DNA of 33,396 nt from Methylobacterium crusticola (lineage in GTDB: Bacteria; Pseudomonadota; Alphaproteobacteria; Rhizobiales; Beijerinckiaceae): contig NZ_QOWC01000086.1 in assembly GCF_003574465.1 (NCBI RefSeq), positions 1 through 33,396 on the forward strand. The letters are read 5' to 3'. The translations under genes were made by a program, and so were the position numbers. A model generated the notes under the pieces. It had not been told where the DNA came from. It was given only the letters and a program-made list of their open reading frames with translations, and made no database searches. How positions within the stretch are numbered: the first letter of the stretch is position 1; every line of letters begins with the position of its first letter. Positions 22,824 to 31,011 of the stretch are shown here, piece after piece.

Positions 22824-24185
22824 ATGCTGTTCAACTCCTTCCCGTTCCTGCTCGGCTTCCTGCCGGTCGCGCTCGTTCTCCACGCCCTCGTCGCCCGCTA
22901 CCGGCCCGGCTGGCGCCTGCCCCTCCTCGCCCTCCTGTCGCTCGTGTTCTACGGCTGGTGGGACGTGCGCTTCGTGCCGCTCCTCGCGGCCTCGGTCGGC
23001 CTCAACTGGCTCGTGGCGCGCGGCTTCTCGCGCAGCCGCCCGGTGCTCCTGATCCCGCTCGCCGTCGCGGCCAACCTCCTGGTCCTGGCGCTGTTCAAGT
23101 ACGCGGGCTTCCTCTCGGGCCTGCTCGGCCTCGACCTGCCGCGCCTCTCCCTGAGCCTGCCCCTCGGGATCTCGTTCTTCACCTTCCACCACGTCATGTA
23201 CCTGACGGACCTGCGCGCCGGCCGGGCGCCGCCGATGGACCTGACGCGCTACGCCCTCTACATCGGCTTCTTCCCGCAGGTGCTCGCCGGCCCGCTGGTG
23301 CGCTGGAGCGAGATCCTGCACCAGTTCGACGAGGCGCCCTACGCGCGGCCCGACGCGGCCGAGCGGATCGGGCGCGGCGTGATGCTGCTCTGCATCGGCC
23401 TTTCCAAGAAAGTCTTCCTGGGCGACCCGCTCGCCGCCTACGCCAACCCGGTCTTCCAGGCCGCCGCCGAGGGCAAGGCCCCGAGCGTCGTCGAGGCCTG
23501 GCAGGGCACGCTCGCCTTCACGTTCCAGATCTACTTCGACTTCTCCGGCTACACCGACATGGCGCTCGGCCTCGCCCTGCTGTTCGGGATCGTGCTGCCG
23601 CAGAACTTCGACGTGCCCTACCGCGCCACGTCCCTGCGCGAGTTCTGGCGGCGCTGGCACATGACCCTGTCGCGCTTCCTGCGCGACTACCTCTACATCC
23701 CGCTCGGCGGCAACCGCCGGGGCCTCGGGCTGCAACTCGCCGCGCTCTTCGCCACCATGACGCTCGGCGGCCTCTGGCACGGCGCCGGCCTCACCTTCGT
23801 GGCCTGGGGGGCGGCCCACGGCGCGGGCCTCGCCGCCGTGACGCTGTGGCGCCGCGCGGGCCTGTCGCTGCCGGCCGGGCTCGGCTGGCTCCTGACCTTC
23901 GGGTTCGTCGTCCTGACCTGGGTGCTGTTTCGCGCCGCGAGCTTCGAGGCGGCGCTCCTCGTGTTCAAGGGCCTGTTCGGCTTCGCGCCCGTCGGCCACG
24001 GCTTCAAGTGGCGGGCGCTCCTGCCCGCCGCCCTCGTGGCCCTGGCGGGGCCGACCGCCTGGGCGGCGGTCCACCGCCTGCCGCCCAGGCCGTGGCTGGC
24101 GCTGGCCTTCGGGGTGCTGATCGTCGTCGTCCTGCTGCGGATCGGCGACGACGCGAACTACGAGTTCATCTACTTCCAGTTCTGA
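22824..24185 (+). CDS. MBOAT-family O-acyltransferase (AlgI-like)
   Basis: 453 residues with about ten membrane segments. The start MLFNSFPFLLGFLPV is typical of AlgI/DltB-type enzymes. The conserved REFWRRWHMTLSRFLRDYLYIPLGGN block contains H279, and LWHGAGLTFVAWGAAHG contains the putative catalytic H319; FDFSGYTDMALG is also present. Such proteins move acyl (usually acetyl) groups across the inner membrane to an extracellular polysaccharide or glycan. The next gene encodes an SGNH-like partner, the usual arrangement for polysaccharide O-acetylation. Position between fliX and dksA is unusual; flagellar glycan or exopolysaccharide are possible targets (inference). Confidence 0.92.
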   Translation: MLFNSFPFLLGFLPVALVLHALVARYRPGWRLPLLALLSLVFYGWWDVRFVPLLAASVGLNWLVARGFSRSRPVLLIPLAVAANLLVLALFKYAGFLSGLLGLDLPRLSLSLPLGISFFTFHHVMYLTDLRAGRAPPMDLTRYALYIGFFPQVLAGPLVRWSEILHQFDEAPYARPDAAERIGRGVMLLCIGLSKKVFLGDPLAAYANPVFQAAAEGKAPSVVEAWQGTLAFTFQIYFDFSGYTDMALGLALLFGIVLPQNFDVPYRATSLREFWRRWHMTLSRFLRDYLYIPLGGNRRGLGLQLAALFATMTLGGLWHGAGLTFVAWGAAHGAGLAAVTLWRRAGLSLPAGLGWLLTFGFVVLTWVLFRAASFEAALLVFKGLFGFAPVGHGFKWRALLPAALVALAGPTAWAAVHRLPPRPWLALAFGVLIVVVLLRIGDDANYEFIYFQF

Positions 24186-24350
24186 GCCCCCGCCGGCGCC
24201 TCCCCGCGGGGCGCGGCGCCGGGACAGGGTCGCGGCGACGCGCCCGGCCCTTGATGTGGCGCCCGTCCGGACGGAGAAGCGGGGTTCGCGTCCCCGGGAC
24301 GCCGATCTGCAACCGCACGGCGCGAGCGCGCCGGGAGCGCAAGGGGAGCC

Positions 24351-25457
24351 ATGGCGCGCAGCCACGTCGGCGAGGATCGCGAGGGTAGCGCCGGCGGCGG
24401 CGGGGTGTGCCGCGCGGGCGGGGCCGCCCGGCCGCCGGCGGCGCCCGCGGACCCCGCGGCCTGGCGGCGGTTCGCCGGCCTCGTCGCCGCGGCGGCGGCG
24501 GGTCTCGCCGCCGCCTACCTCGCCCTGGCGCTGGCGGTCGATCCCTACGACACGGGCCGGCCGCGGCTCCTCGACCGGGTCGGGGTGCGCCCGCAGGGGC
24601 CCCGCACCGCGGGGGCGAGCCGCGGCCGGGACCCGGCCTTCACGGGCGCGGTCGTCGGCAACTCGCACATCCAGCTCGTCTCGCCCGAGCGCCTGCGGGC
24701 GGCGACCGGCATCCCCTTCGTGCAGCTCTCGATGCCGGCGACCGGGCCGGGCGAGCAAATCCTCACGGCGGCCTGGTTCCTGCGCCACCATCCGGGGGCT
24801 CGGGCGCTGGTCCTCGCCCCGGACGCCTACTGGTGCGGGGGCGACCCGGCGCTGCCGCCGGGCCGGCCGTTCCCATTCTGGCTCTACGCGCCCGACCTCG
24901 CCACCTACTTGCGCGGCCTGATGCGCCTGAGCGTCGCCGCCGAGGTGGCGGACCGGATCCGCTGGGCGCTCGCCCGCGCACCCGGGCGCGCTGCCCGCGA
25001 CGGCTACTGGGACTACGAGCCCGAGTACCTGGGCCTCGGCGGCCCCGAGGCGCCCGTCCACGCGCGGGCCCGCGCGCAGCGGCTGCCCGACGCGGCCGAT
25101 CCCGGCCGCGCCGGTCCCGCCTTCCCGGCGGCCGGCCGCCTGCGCGACCTCCTGGCCGGAGCGCCCCCGGACCTCGCCGTGGTGCTCGTCTTCCCGCCGG
25201 TCTACCGGCCCGCGCAGCCCGCGGCCGGCACGCCCCGGGCGGCGGCCGAGGCCGCTTGCCGCGCCGCCCTGCGCGCCGCCGCCGCGGCTCATCCGCGGAG
25301 CCGGGTCGTCGACTGGACCGGGGACCGGCCGGAACTGCGCGAGCCCGCCCACTTCTTCGATCCCTTCCACTACCGCCACGCGGTGGCGCGCCGGGTCGAG
25401 GCGGAGATCGCCGCCGCGCTGGCCGATCTGCGCCCCGCGGAAGGCCCGGGACCGTGA
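24351..25457 (+). CDS. Membrane-anchored SGNH-like protein, partner of the MBOAT acyltransferase
   Basis: 368 residues, ATG 24351 after AAGGGGAG. A low-complexity cytoplasmic start is followed by one membrane segment (about 41-63), VDPYDTGR, and a periplasmic domain. VVGNSHIQLV (S105) fits the GDSL/SGNH nucleophile block and DPFHYRH (D337, H340) the C-terminal Asp-His pair, so it is probably an acyltransferase or esterase like AlgJ/AlgX relatives. The middle shows the AAWFLRHHPGARALVLAPDAYW segment seen in MBOAT-associated proteins. Overall similarity to named families is low; the role is inferred from motifs and the upstream MBOAT gene, 165 bp away. Confidence 0.7.
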   Translation: MARSHVGEDREGSAGGGGVCRAGGAARPPAAPADPAAWRRFAGLVAAAAAGLAAAYLALALAVDPYDTGRPRLLDRVGVRPQGPRTAGASRGRDPAFTGAVVGNSHIQLVSPERLRAATGIPFVQLSMPATGPGEQILTAAWFLRHHPGARALVLAPDAYWCGGDPALPPGRPFPFWLYAPDLATYLRGLMRLSVAAEVADRIRWALARAPGRAARDGYWDYEPEYLGLGGPEAPVHARARAQRLPDAADPGRAGPAFPAAGRLRDLLAGAPPDLAVVLVFPPVYRPAQPAAGTPRAAAEAACRAALRAAAAAHPRSRVVDWTGDRPELREPAHFFDPFHYRHAVARRVEAEIAAALADLRPAEGPGP

Positions 25458-25528
25458 CCCTTTTGCAGCAGCCCGGCGCCGATCAGGGCCCGGCCCTGGT
25501 CCGAACCTTGCGTGCGCCCGCATCGACG

Positions 25529-25557
25529 TTGTGATGCAACTCGGCCTCGATTATACG
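25529..25557 (+). promoter_or_regulatory. Sigma-70-type promoter of dksA
   Basis: TTGTGA (25529-25534) and TATACG (25552-25557) are separated by exactly 17 bp, in an AT-richer patch rare in this window. Transcription would start near 25564, leaving a 5' leader of about 46 nt to ATG 25610. Confidence 0.6.
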
Positions 25558-25579
25558 CCTGCGCAAGTCGGCAACGGCC

Positions 25580-26029
25580 ATGACAACACCGGTTTTTCCG
25601 AGGGGCGCAATGGCGAAGGTCGTGATCGAGGAGGGTTACGCTCCCAGTGACGTCGAGCCCTTCATGAACGAGCGGCAGCGGGAGTATTTCCGCCGCAAGC
25701 TCCAGGGCTGGAAACAGGACATTCTGCGCGAGGCCCAGGACACTCTGGTGGCGCTCCAGAGCGAGAACGAGAACCACCCCGACCTCACCGACCGCGCCTC
25801 GTCCGAGACGGACCGTGCGATCGAGCTGCGGGCCCGCGACCGGCAGCGCAAGCTGATCGCCAAGATCGACTCGGCCCTGGCCCGGATCGAGGACGGCTCC
25901 TACGGCTACTGCGAGGAGACCGGCGAGCCGATCTCCCTCAAGCGCCTCGAGGCCCGCCCGATCGCGACGCTGTCGCTGGAGGCCCAGGAGCGCCACGAGC
26001 GCCGGGAGCGGGTGTACCGCGACGATTGA
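25580..26029 (+). CDS. dksA: RNA polymerase-binding transcription factor DksA
   Basis: 149 residues from ATG 25580, or 139 from ATG 25610, which has GAGGGG upstream and is the likelier start. The coiled coil carries the D-R-A tip (LTDRASSETDRA) that inserts into the RNA polymerase secondary channel; ELRARDRQRKLIAKID and DGSYGYCEETGEPISLKRLEARP follow. E. coli DksA has four zinc cysteines; here only the first (YGYC) remains, the others being T, S and A, as is known for alphaproteobacterial DksA. It works with ppGpp in the stringent response. It is monocistronic, with a recognisable promoter and a hairpin downstream. Confidence 0.95.
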   Translation: MTTPVFPRGAMAKVVIEEGYAPSDVEPFMNERQREYFRRKLQGWKQDILREAQDTLVALQSENENHPDLTDRASSETDRAIELRARDRQRKLIAKIDSALARIEDGSYGYCEETGEPISLKRLEARPIATLSLEAQERHERRERVYRDD

Positions 26030-26040
26030 GGCGGGAGCGG

Positions 26041-26097
26041 GCACCCCGGGCCTCCCCGCGCCGCGCGGGCGCGCCGGGGGGCCCGCGTCCCTGGTGC
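26041..26097. terminator. Hairpin between convergent dksA and the coiled-coil gene
   Basis: 26047-26058 pairs with 26075-26085 (11 bp, one T bulge), with an additional outer GCACC/GGTGC pairing (26041-26045 with 26093-26097). It is placed correctly to end dksA and possibly the convergent gene; there is no T tract. Confidence 0.5.
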
Positions 26098-26203
26098 CGG
26101 CCGTCCCGGATCCGACCGGATCTCCGATCCGACGCCGGAGCGTCTCGCCCGGCGCCGGTTCTTGGGCGGACGGGGCTGTTCCGCTGCGATGCCCCGGCCC
26201 CGC

Positions 26204-27001
26204 TCAGTGCAGGCTGCGCGCCAGCGCCACGATGGCGCCCACGATGACGACGGCCTGGAAGCCGATCGCCGAGAGAACCCACTTGAGGATCTCGTACTTG
26301 GTCTCCGAGATCTCGGTCTTGGTCGAGGCCCGCAGCGCGTCGAGCGCCACCCGCAGCCCGTCGATGTCGGTTCTCGTCGTCGCCCGCACGTCGGCGAACT
26401 CGGCTTTGGTCGTCGCCCGCATTTCGGCGAACTCGGCCGTCGTTGCCGCCCGCAGCCCGTCGATTTCGGTCTTCATCGTCGCCCGCACATCGGCGAACTC
26501 GGCCGTCGTTGCCGCCCGCAGCCCGTCGATCTCGGTCTTCATCGTCGCCCGCACATCGGCGAATTCGGCTGCCGTCGCGGCCCGCATCTCGGCGAACTCG
26601 GCTTTGGTCGTCGCCCGCACATCGGCGAACTCGGCTGCCGTCGCGGCCCGCATCTCGGCGAACTCGGCTTTCGTCGCCGTCCGCATCTCGTCGAGGTCGG
26701 CTCTCGTCGCGGCCCGGAACCCGTCGAAGTCGGTCTTCGCCGTCGCCCGCATCTCGACGAATTCGGCCTTCGTCGCGGCCCGCAGCCCGTCGATGTCGGC
26801 CTTCGTCGCCACCCGCAGCCCGTCGATGTCGGACTTCACGGCGATCCGGAGCACCTCGAGGTCGGCCTTCGTGGCGAGGACCGCCAGGTCGACCTCGCGC
26901 GCGTCGCGAATGACGGTGGTGACGGCCTCTGCCTGGTCCTCCGAGAATCCGCCGGCCTTGAGCCTGCGGGCAATGGAGAGCGTGTCGAGGGCGAGGCTCA
27001 T
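26204..27001 (-). CDS. Membrane-anchored hendecad-repeat coiled-coil protein (DUF1640/CCDC90-like)
   Basis: 265 residues from ATG 27001; no strong ribosome site. Residues 1-41 (LDTLSIARRLKAGGFSEDQAEAV) resemble the head of DUF1640/CCDC90-type proteins. Residues 42-217 are 16 uninterrupted 11-residue units of the type ATKAEFADVRA, encoded by 33-bp repeats (26351-26878), some nearly identical at 66-bp spacing. After a short linker, residues 240-260 (WVLSAIGFQAVVIVGAIVAL) form a C-terminal membrane anchor. A hendecad pattern predicts a long, weakly right-handed coiled-coil stalk of roughly 25 nm, with the head in the cytoplasm or periplasm. Function unknown. It lies between dksA and flgH, so it may be a visitor in the flagellar region. 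Confidence 0.8.
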   Translation of the reverse strand: MSLALDTLSIARRLKAGGFSEDQAEAVTTVIRDAREVDLAVLATKADLEVLRIAVKSDIDGLRVATKADIDGLRAATKAEFVEMRATAKTDFDGFRAATRADLDEMRTATKAEFAEMRAATAAEFADVRATTKAEFAEMRAATAAEFADVRATMKTEIDGLRAATTAEFADVRATMKTEIDGLRAATTAEFAEMRATTKAEFADVRATTRTDIDGLRVALDALRASTKTEISETKYEILKWVLSAIGFQAVVIVGAIVALARSLH

Positions 27002-27436
27002 GCGGACCGTGCCCCGCCGAGCCGGGACGCGCGGCGCGGCTCCGCCCGCGCCGCCGGATTCAGGCCGGCCGCCGGCGCGCCGCGTCCGTCCGGCGGGCAC
27101 GGGGCGGAGCGTCCATCGGCCTGCGCGCCTGTCGTCGCGGCGCCTGTCGTCGCGGACATCATCACGGTCGTGCCTGCGGGATCCCGGTTTCCGTTGGGGC
27201 AGTGTAGCGGGTTTCGCGCGACGATGCACCAGGATCTCGGATCCCGCCAGGGCCGCACGCCGCGCCGGCTCGGTCACGCGGGGGCGGGCGCGGCGGGATC
27301 CCGCAAAGGGGGGTTGAGCGGCCCCGGCCGGGGAGTGGCCGGGGCCGCGCCGTCCCGGGCGGCTCAACGGGGGGAGCGTGCCGCCCGGGATGGATCGTCG
27401 ACGAAGCCGGCCCGCGCCGCGGCTCCGCGTGCCCGC
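27002..27436. other. Gene-free segment between the coiled-coil gene and flgH
   Basis: No coding frame was supported. It contains a 15-bp tandem repeat (CGCCTGTCGTCGCGG at 27126-27140 and 27141-27155) and one strong inverted repeat described separately. A promoter of the coiled-coil gene should be here but none was recognised. Confidence 0.5.
27313..27368. terminator. Strong hairpin downstream of the flgF-flgG-flgA-flgH operon
   Basis: 27318-27329 pairs perfectly with 27337-27348 (12 bp, 7-nt loop), and GTTGAGC (27313-27319) can alternatively pair with GCTCAAC (27362-27368). It lies 113 bp beyond the flgH stop on the transcribed side, so it may end or protect the flagellar transcript. Confidence 0.5.
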
Positions 27437-27489
27437 CCGGTTCGTCGGACCGGCACCGTTCGTCAGAACGGCACCGTTCGTCAGAACGG
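27437..27489. repeat. Three tandem 18-bp hairpin units at the flgH stop codon
   Basis: Perfect hairpins CCGTTC-GTCA-GAACGG at 27456-27471 and 27474-27489, and a diverged CCGGT...ACCGG copy at 27437-27453. The 27474-27489 unit encodes the flgH C-terminus with its stop (27481-27483) in the loop; the others are downstream copies. Confidence 0.85.
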
Positions 27490-28224
27490 CAGGACGATGT
27501 CGAGGAACTGCTGGCCGTAGCGCGGCTGCTGCACGTCGGTGATCTGGCCGCGGCCCCCGTAGGCGATGCGGGCCTGGGCGATCTTGGCCGAGTCGATGGT
27601 GTTGTCGGACTCGATGTCCTCCGGCCGCACCACGCCCGCCACCACCAGCTCGCGCACCTCGAAGTTGATGCGGATCTCCTGGCGGCCCTCCAGCACCAGG
27701 TTGCCGTTCGGCAGCACCTGGGTGACGATGGCGGCCACGTTGGTGGTCACGGTCTCGGCCCGCTGGACCGAGCCGGCGCCGTCGTTGCTGGTGGTCGAGT
27801 CCGTGTTGAGCAGCTTCTCCGGGTTCGCTCCGCCCAGGAGCTTCGTCTTGGTCTCGAGCCCGAAGGCGTTGGGGATCCCGAACGACTCGCTGTTCGAGCG
27901 CGAGCGCTTGGTCTCGTTGTTGAGGTTGGCCTTGTCCGTGACGTTGATCTTCACGGTGACGAGGTCGCCGACCTTGGCGGCGCGCTGGTCCTTGAAGAAC
28001 GCCCGCGAGCCGGTGCGCCAGAGCGAGTTCGACGCGTAGGAGACCGGCTGCACGTCGGGCATCGGCAGCCGCACCGGCTTGTAGCCGGCCTGGGCGGTCG
28101 GGTCCTCGATCGCCGTGAGCACGGGCTGGGCGCCGATGTTCGAGAGGCGGTCGACGGTGTTGCAGCCGGCGAGGGCGAGCGCCAGGAGCGCGGGCGGCGC
28201 GAGGCGGGAGGCGAGAGGCAGCAT
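27481..28224 (-). CDS. flgH: Flagellar L-ring lipoprotein FlgH
   Basis: 247 residues. The lipobox LALAGC with Cys21 marks a lipoprotein of the outer membrane. Family blocks are NSLWRTGSRAFFKDQRAAKVGDLVTVKINVTDKA, the LPNGNLVLEGRQEIRINFEVRELVVAGVVRPEDI region, and AYGGRGQITDVQQPRYGQQFLDIVLPF at the end. It forms the L-ring bushing. It is the last gene of the flgF-flgG-flgA-flgH operon, 10 bp after flgA. The stop codon lies in a duplicated hairpin. Confidence 0.97.
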   Translation of the reverse strand: MLPLASRLAPPALLALALAGCNTVDRLSNIGAQPVLTAIEDPTAQAGYKPVRLPMPDVQPVSYASNSLWRTGSRAFFKDQRAAKVGDLVTVKINVTDKANLNNETKRSRSNSESFGIPNAFGLETKTKLLGGANPEKLLNTDSTTSNDGAGSVQRAETVTTNVAAIVTQVLPNGNLVLEGRQEIRINFEVRELVVAGVVRPEDIESDNTIDSAKIAQARIAYGGRGQITDVQQPRYGQQFLDIVLPF

Positions 28225-28234
28225 CGGTCGCGTC

Positions 28235-29356
28235 TCAGTTGCGCTCGGGGAGGGGGGTGGCTCTGCGCTCGGGCGTGGCCGCCGAGGCGACGCGGCCCGG
28301 GGCCGGGGGCTCGGCCGCGGACGGCCCGACGGTGACCCGGCCCGGACCGATCACGGTGGCCTGGATCACCTTCTTGGAGGTCGGGTTCACCACCGCCACC
28401 ACGGCGCCGAGCGGCCCGCCCTCCTTGGCCTGGCCCCGCAGCGACAGGGCGATGCCCGGGGTCTCATACACGATGGTCACGGTCTCGCCCCGGGCGACGA
28501 GGTCGGGCCGGACGAGGTCGCCGCCCCGCAGGGGCTGCCCGGCGGGAAGCGCCCGCTGGGCCACCTGGCCGACGAGGCCGGAGGGATCGCCGCTCGCGTC
28601 GGCGGGCACGCCCTCGCGGGGACGGCGCTCGACCGCGACGTCGGCGGGGCCGAGCGCCTCGCCGCGGGCGAGCGCCCGGGTGAGCACCGCCACCTCGGTC
28701 GTCTCGATCACCTGCCCGGCGACCCGCAGCGAGGCCTGGCGGGCGCCGACCGTGACGAGGGCGGAGACCCGGCGCGTGCGGGGATCGTAGACCAGCTCCT
28801 GGGCGCTCACCGTGCCGTCGAGCTCGGGCGGCACGCTGATGGCCGGCGCCTCGCCCTCGAACGCGATGGTGAGGGCGCCGGCGTCGAGGCCGCGGGTGCG
28901 GGCGAGCTCGGCCCGCAGGGCGGCCTCGATCTCCGCCCCGGCGATGCGGCGGGCGGCGCGCTGCACCGAGACCTGGAGCCGGCCGCCGCTCTCGGGGGGC
29001 TCGAGCCCGAGCCCGACGGCGGCCTCGACGATCCGCCGGACCTGGATCGTGCCGCCGGTGCCGAGGGGAGGCGCGCGGAACAGCGGCCGGGCGGAGAGCG
29101 CCGCCGGGGCGCCCTCGACGAGGTCGCCGAGGGTGATCACGTCGCGCCGGGCGGTGATGTCGCCGCGCAGCGTCAGCCGGCCGCTCTCCTCGGCCAGCAC
29201 CGGCAGGGTCAGGAGCCCGAGGGCCACGAGGGCGAGCGCCGTGCGCCCGAGGGTGCCGGGGCTCAGGATCGGGCGGGGCGCCGGGTTGCGCGCGGCCGGG
29301 CCCGCCGGGAGGGCGGCCGTCGGCGACGCCGCCACGGAAGTCAGCAGGGAGGTCAT
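28235..29356 (-). CDS. flgA: Flagellar P-ring assembly chaperone FlgA
   Basis: 373 residues, long for FlgA because of an Ala/Pro-rich N-terminal extension before the signal segment (about 36-56, GRTALALVALGLLTLPVLAEE). The C-terminal SAF-like domain shows VLTRALARGEALGPADVAVERRP, RALPAGQPLRGGDLVRPDLVARGETVTIVYETPGIALSLRGQAKEGG and a final VVNPTSKKVIQATVIGPGRV, typical of FlgA. It helps FlgI polymerise in the periplasm. ATG 29356 overlaps the flgG stop by one base, so translation is coupled. Confidence 0.93.
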   Translation of the reverse strand: MTSLLTSVAASPTAALPAGPAARNPAPRPILSPGTLGRTALALVALGLLTLPVLAEESGRLTLRGDITARRDVITLGDLVEGAPAALSARPLFRAPPLGTGGTIQVRRIVEAAVGLGLEPPESGGRLQVSVQRAARRIAGAEIEAALRAELARTRGLDAGALTIAFEGEAPAISVPPELDGTVSAQELVYDPRTRRVSALVTVGARQASLRVAGQVIETTEVAVLTRALARGEALGPADVAVERRPREGVPADASGDPSGLVGQVAQRALPAGQPLRGGDLVRPDLVARGETVTIVYETPGIALSLRGQAKEGGPLGAVVAVVNPTSKKVIQATVIGPGRVTVGPSAAEPPAPGRVASAATPERRATPLPERN

Positions 29357-30147
29357 CAGCCGCGGAACATCTGCGAGGTGGTGGACAGCATCTGGTCGGC
29401 GGCAGTGACGACCTTCGAGTTCATCTCGTAGGCGCGCTGGGCCGCGATCAGGGACGAGATCTCCGTCACGGCGTTGACGTTGGCCTCCTCGAGGTAGCTC
29501 TGCTGGAGGTTGCCGAAGCCGTCGGCGCCCGGGTTGCCGGTGATGGCCGGGCCGGAGGCCAGGGTCTCGGTGAACAGGTTGTCGCCGATCGATTCGAGGC
29601 CGACCTTGTTGACGAAGCGGGCGAGCTGGATCTGGCCGAGGTTCTGGGGGGCCGTCTGGCCCGGGATCGTGGCCTGGACCACGCCCGAGGCGCTGATGGT
29701 GACGCTCGTGGCGTTGTTCGGCACCGTGATGTTCGGGTTCATCAGGTAGCCGTCGCGGGTGACGATCTGGCCCTGGCTGTCGAGGTCGAGCGAGCCGTCC
29801 CGGGTGTAGGCGGTGCGCCCGTCCGGCATGGCGATCTGGAACAGGCCCTCGCCCCGGATGGCGACGTCGTAGGTCTTCTCCGTCGAGGACAGGGTGCCCT
29901 GCGACATCACCCGGGCGGTCGAGGTGGTCTTCACGCCCGAGCCGAGGGCGAGGCCGGCCGGCAGCTGGTTGCCCTGGTCGGAGGTGGCCGAGCCCGCCCG
30001 GCGCAGGTTCTGGTAGAGCAGGTCCTGGAAATGCGCCTGCTGGCGCTTGTAGCCCGTGGTGCGCAGGTTCGCGATGTTGTTCGAGATGACCTGGACGTTG
30101 AGTTCCTGGGCCGCCATCCCGGTGGCGGCGGCGTAGAGGGCGCGCAT
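29356..30147 (-). CDS. flgG: Flagellar distal rod protein FlgG
   Basis: 263 residues, full length. The N-terminal MRALYAAATGMAAQELNVQVISNNIANLRTTGYK motif of rod/hook proteins, the middle YDVAIRGEGLFQIAMPDGRTAYTRDGS and the C-terminal VNAVTEISSLIAAQRAYEMNSKVVTAADQMLSTTSQM are intact. It makes the distal rod through the P and L rings. It follows flgF by 12 bp and overlaps flgA. Confidence 0.97.
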   Translation of the reverse strand: MRALYAAATGMAAQELNVQVISNNIANLRTTGYKRQQAHFQDLLYQNLRRAGSATSDQGNQLPAGLALGSGVKTTSTARVMSQGTLSSTEKTYDVAIRGEGLFQIAMPDGRTAYTRDGSLDLDSQGQIVTRDGYLMNPNITVPNNATSVTISASGVVQATIPGQTAPQNLGQIQLARFVNKVGLESIGDNLFTETLASGPAITGNPGADGFGNLQQSYLEEANVNAVTEISSLIAAQRAYEMNSKVVTAADQMLSTTSQMFRG

Positions 30148-30159
30148 GTCCGGTCTCCG

Positions 30160-30906
30160 TCAGGCCGCGCCGACGTCGGCGAGGCGCTGGATCGCCGTGC
30201 CGCGCAGGCTGTCCATCCGCGAGACCGCGTCCGAGACGAGCTGGTAGACCCGGTTGACCTCGATCAGGCGGCTCATCGCCAGGACCGGGCGGACGTTCGA
30301 GCGCTCCAGCGCGCCCGGCTCGACGCGCGCCTGGGGACCGGCCGGCTGGGCCGGCGCGTTCGCGGCGTAGAGGTTGGCGCCGACGTTCGAGAGCCCTTGC
30401 GGGTTCGCGAAGGTGACGAGGCGCAGCTTGCCGCGGTTGCCCTGGTTCGTCGAGATCGTGCCGTCCGGCCCGATGGCGATACCCGTCTCCTGCGGGCTGA
30501 TCTGGATCGGGCCGCCGTCGCCGAGCACGACGTTGCCCTCGCTGGTGACGAGCCGGCCCTGGCCGTCGAGCTCGAAGGCGCCGTTGCGGGTGTAGCGCTC
30601 GCCCTGCGGTGTCTGGACCGCGAAGAAGGCCTCGCCCCGGATCGCCGCGTTGAGCGGATTGCCGGTGGCCTCGATCGGCCCCTGGCTCAGGTCCAGGGGT
30701 GTGCCGGAATCGATGACGTAGGACAGGCGCCGGTCGGGGCGCTGGAAGGTCTCGGCGCTCGCCTTGGGCATCAGGTACTCCTGAAACCGCGTGGCGCGGG
30801 CCTTGAAGCCCGTGGTGGTGACGTTGGCGACGTTGTTGGCGATCACCTCGAGCTCGCGCCCGAGCGCCACCTGGGCCGAGAGCCCGATCAATTGGGCGTT
30901 CTGCAT
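30160..30906 (-). CDS. flgF: Flagellar proximal rod protein FlgF
   Basis: 248 residues. The start MQNAQLIGLSAQVALGRELEVIANNVANVTTTGFK is the FlgF type of the rod N-terminal helix; AAIRGEAFFAVQTPQGERYTRNGAF and the C-terminal SNVRPVLAMSRLIEVNRVYQLVSDAVSRMDSL complete it. It forms part of the proximal rod with FlgB and FlgC. It is the first gene of the leftward operon; the promoter lies in the shared region with fliL, where a CtrA box was found. Confidence 0.96.
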   Translation of the reverse strand: MQNAQLIGLSAQVALGRELEVIANNVANVTTTGFKARATRFQEYLMPKASAETFQRPDRRLSYVIDSGTPLDLSQGPIEATGNPLNAAIRGEAFFAVQTPQGERYTRNGAFELDGQGRLVTSEGNVVLGDGGPIQISPQETGIAIGPDGTISTNQGNRGKLRLVTFANPQGLSNVGANLYAANAPAQPAGPQARVEPGALERSNVRPVLAMSRLIEVNRVYQLVSDAVSRMDSLRGTAIQRLADVGAA

Positions 30907-31011
30907 CGGCTGTGCTCCCCGCGATGCGTGTGCGCCGGGCCGCCCCGCTCCCCAGCGGCCGCCCCGGCCCCGACGGCGTCGCAGGGGCCGTGCCAGCGCC
31001 GGAAAGGAGCG

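Noticed and set aside
22212..25523. 1103-residue minus-strand ORF
   Set aside because: Antisense of fliX, the MBOAT gene and the SGNH gene; low-complexity Arg/Gly/Glu sequence without any motif.
27456..27489. GTTC-N4-GAAC palindromes near flgH as LexA boxes
   Set aside because: Orientation and spacing differ from alphaproteobacterial LexA sites; they lie at the 3' end of flgH and are better explained as tandem hairpins.
26162..27520. Plus-strand repetitive ORF rich in RRPHIGEL-type units
   Set aside because: Antisense of the hendecad coiled-coil gene; the 33-bp repeats make all frames periodic. The minus-strand frame has a head domain, heptad/hendecad chemistry and a membrane anchor.
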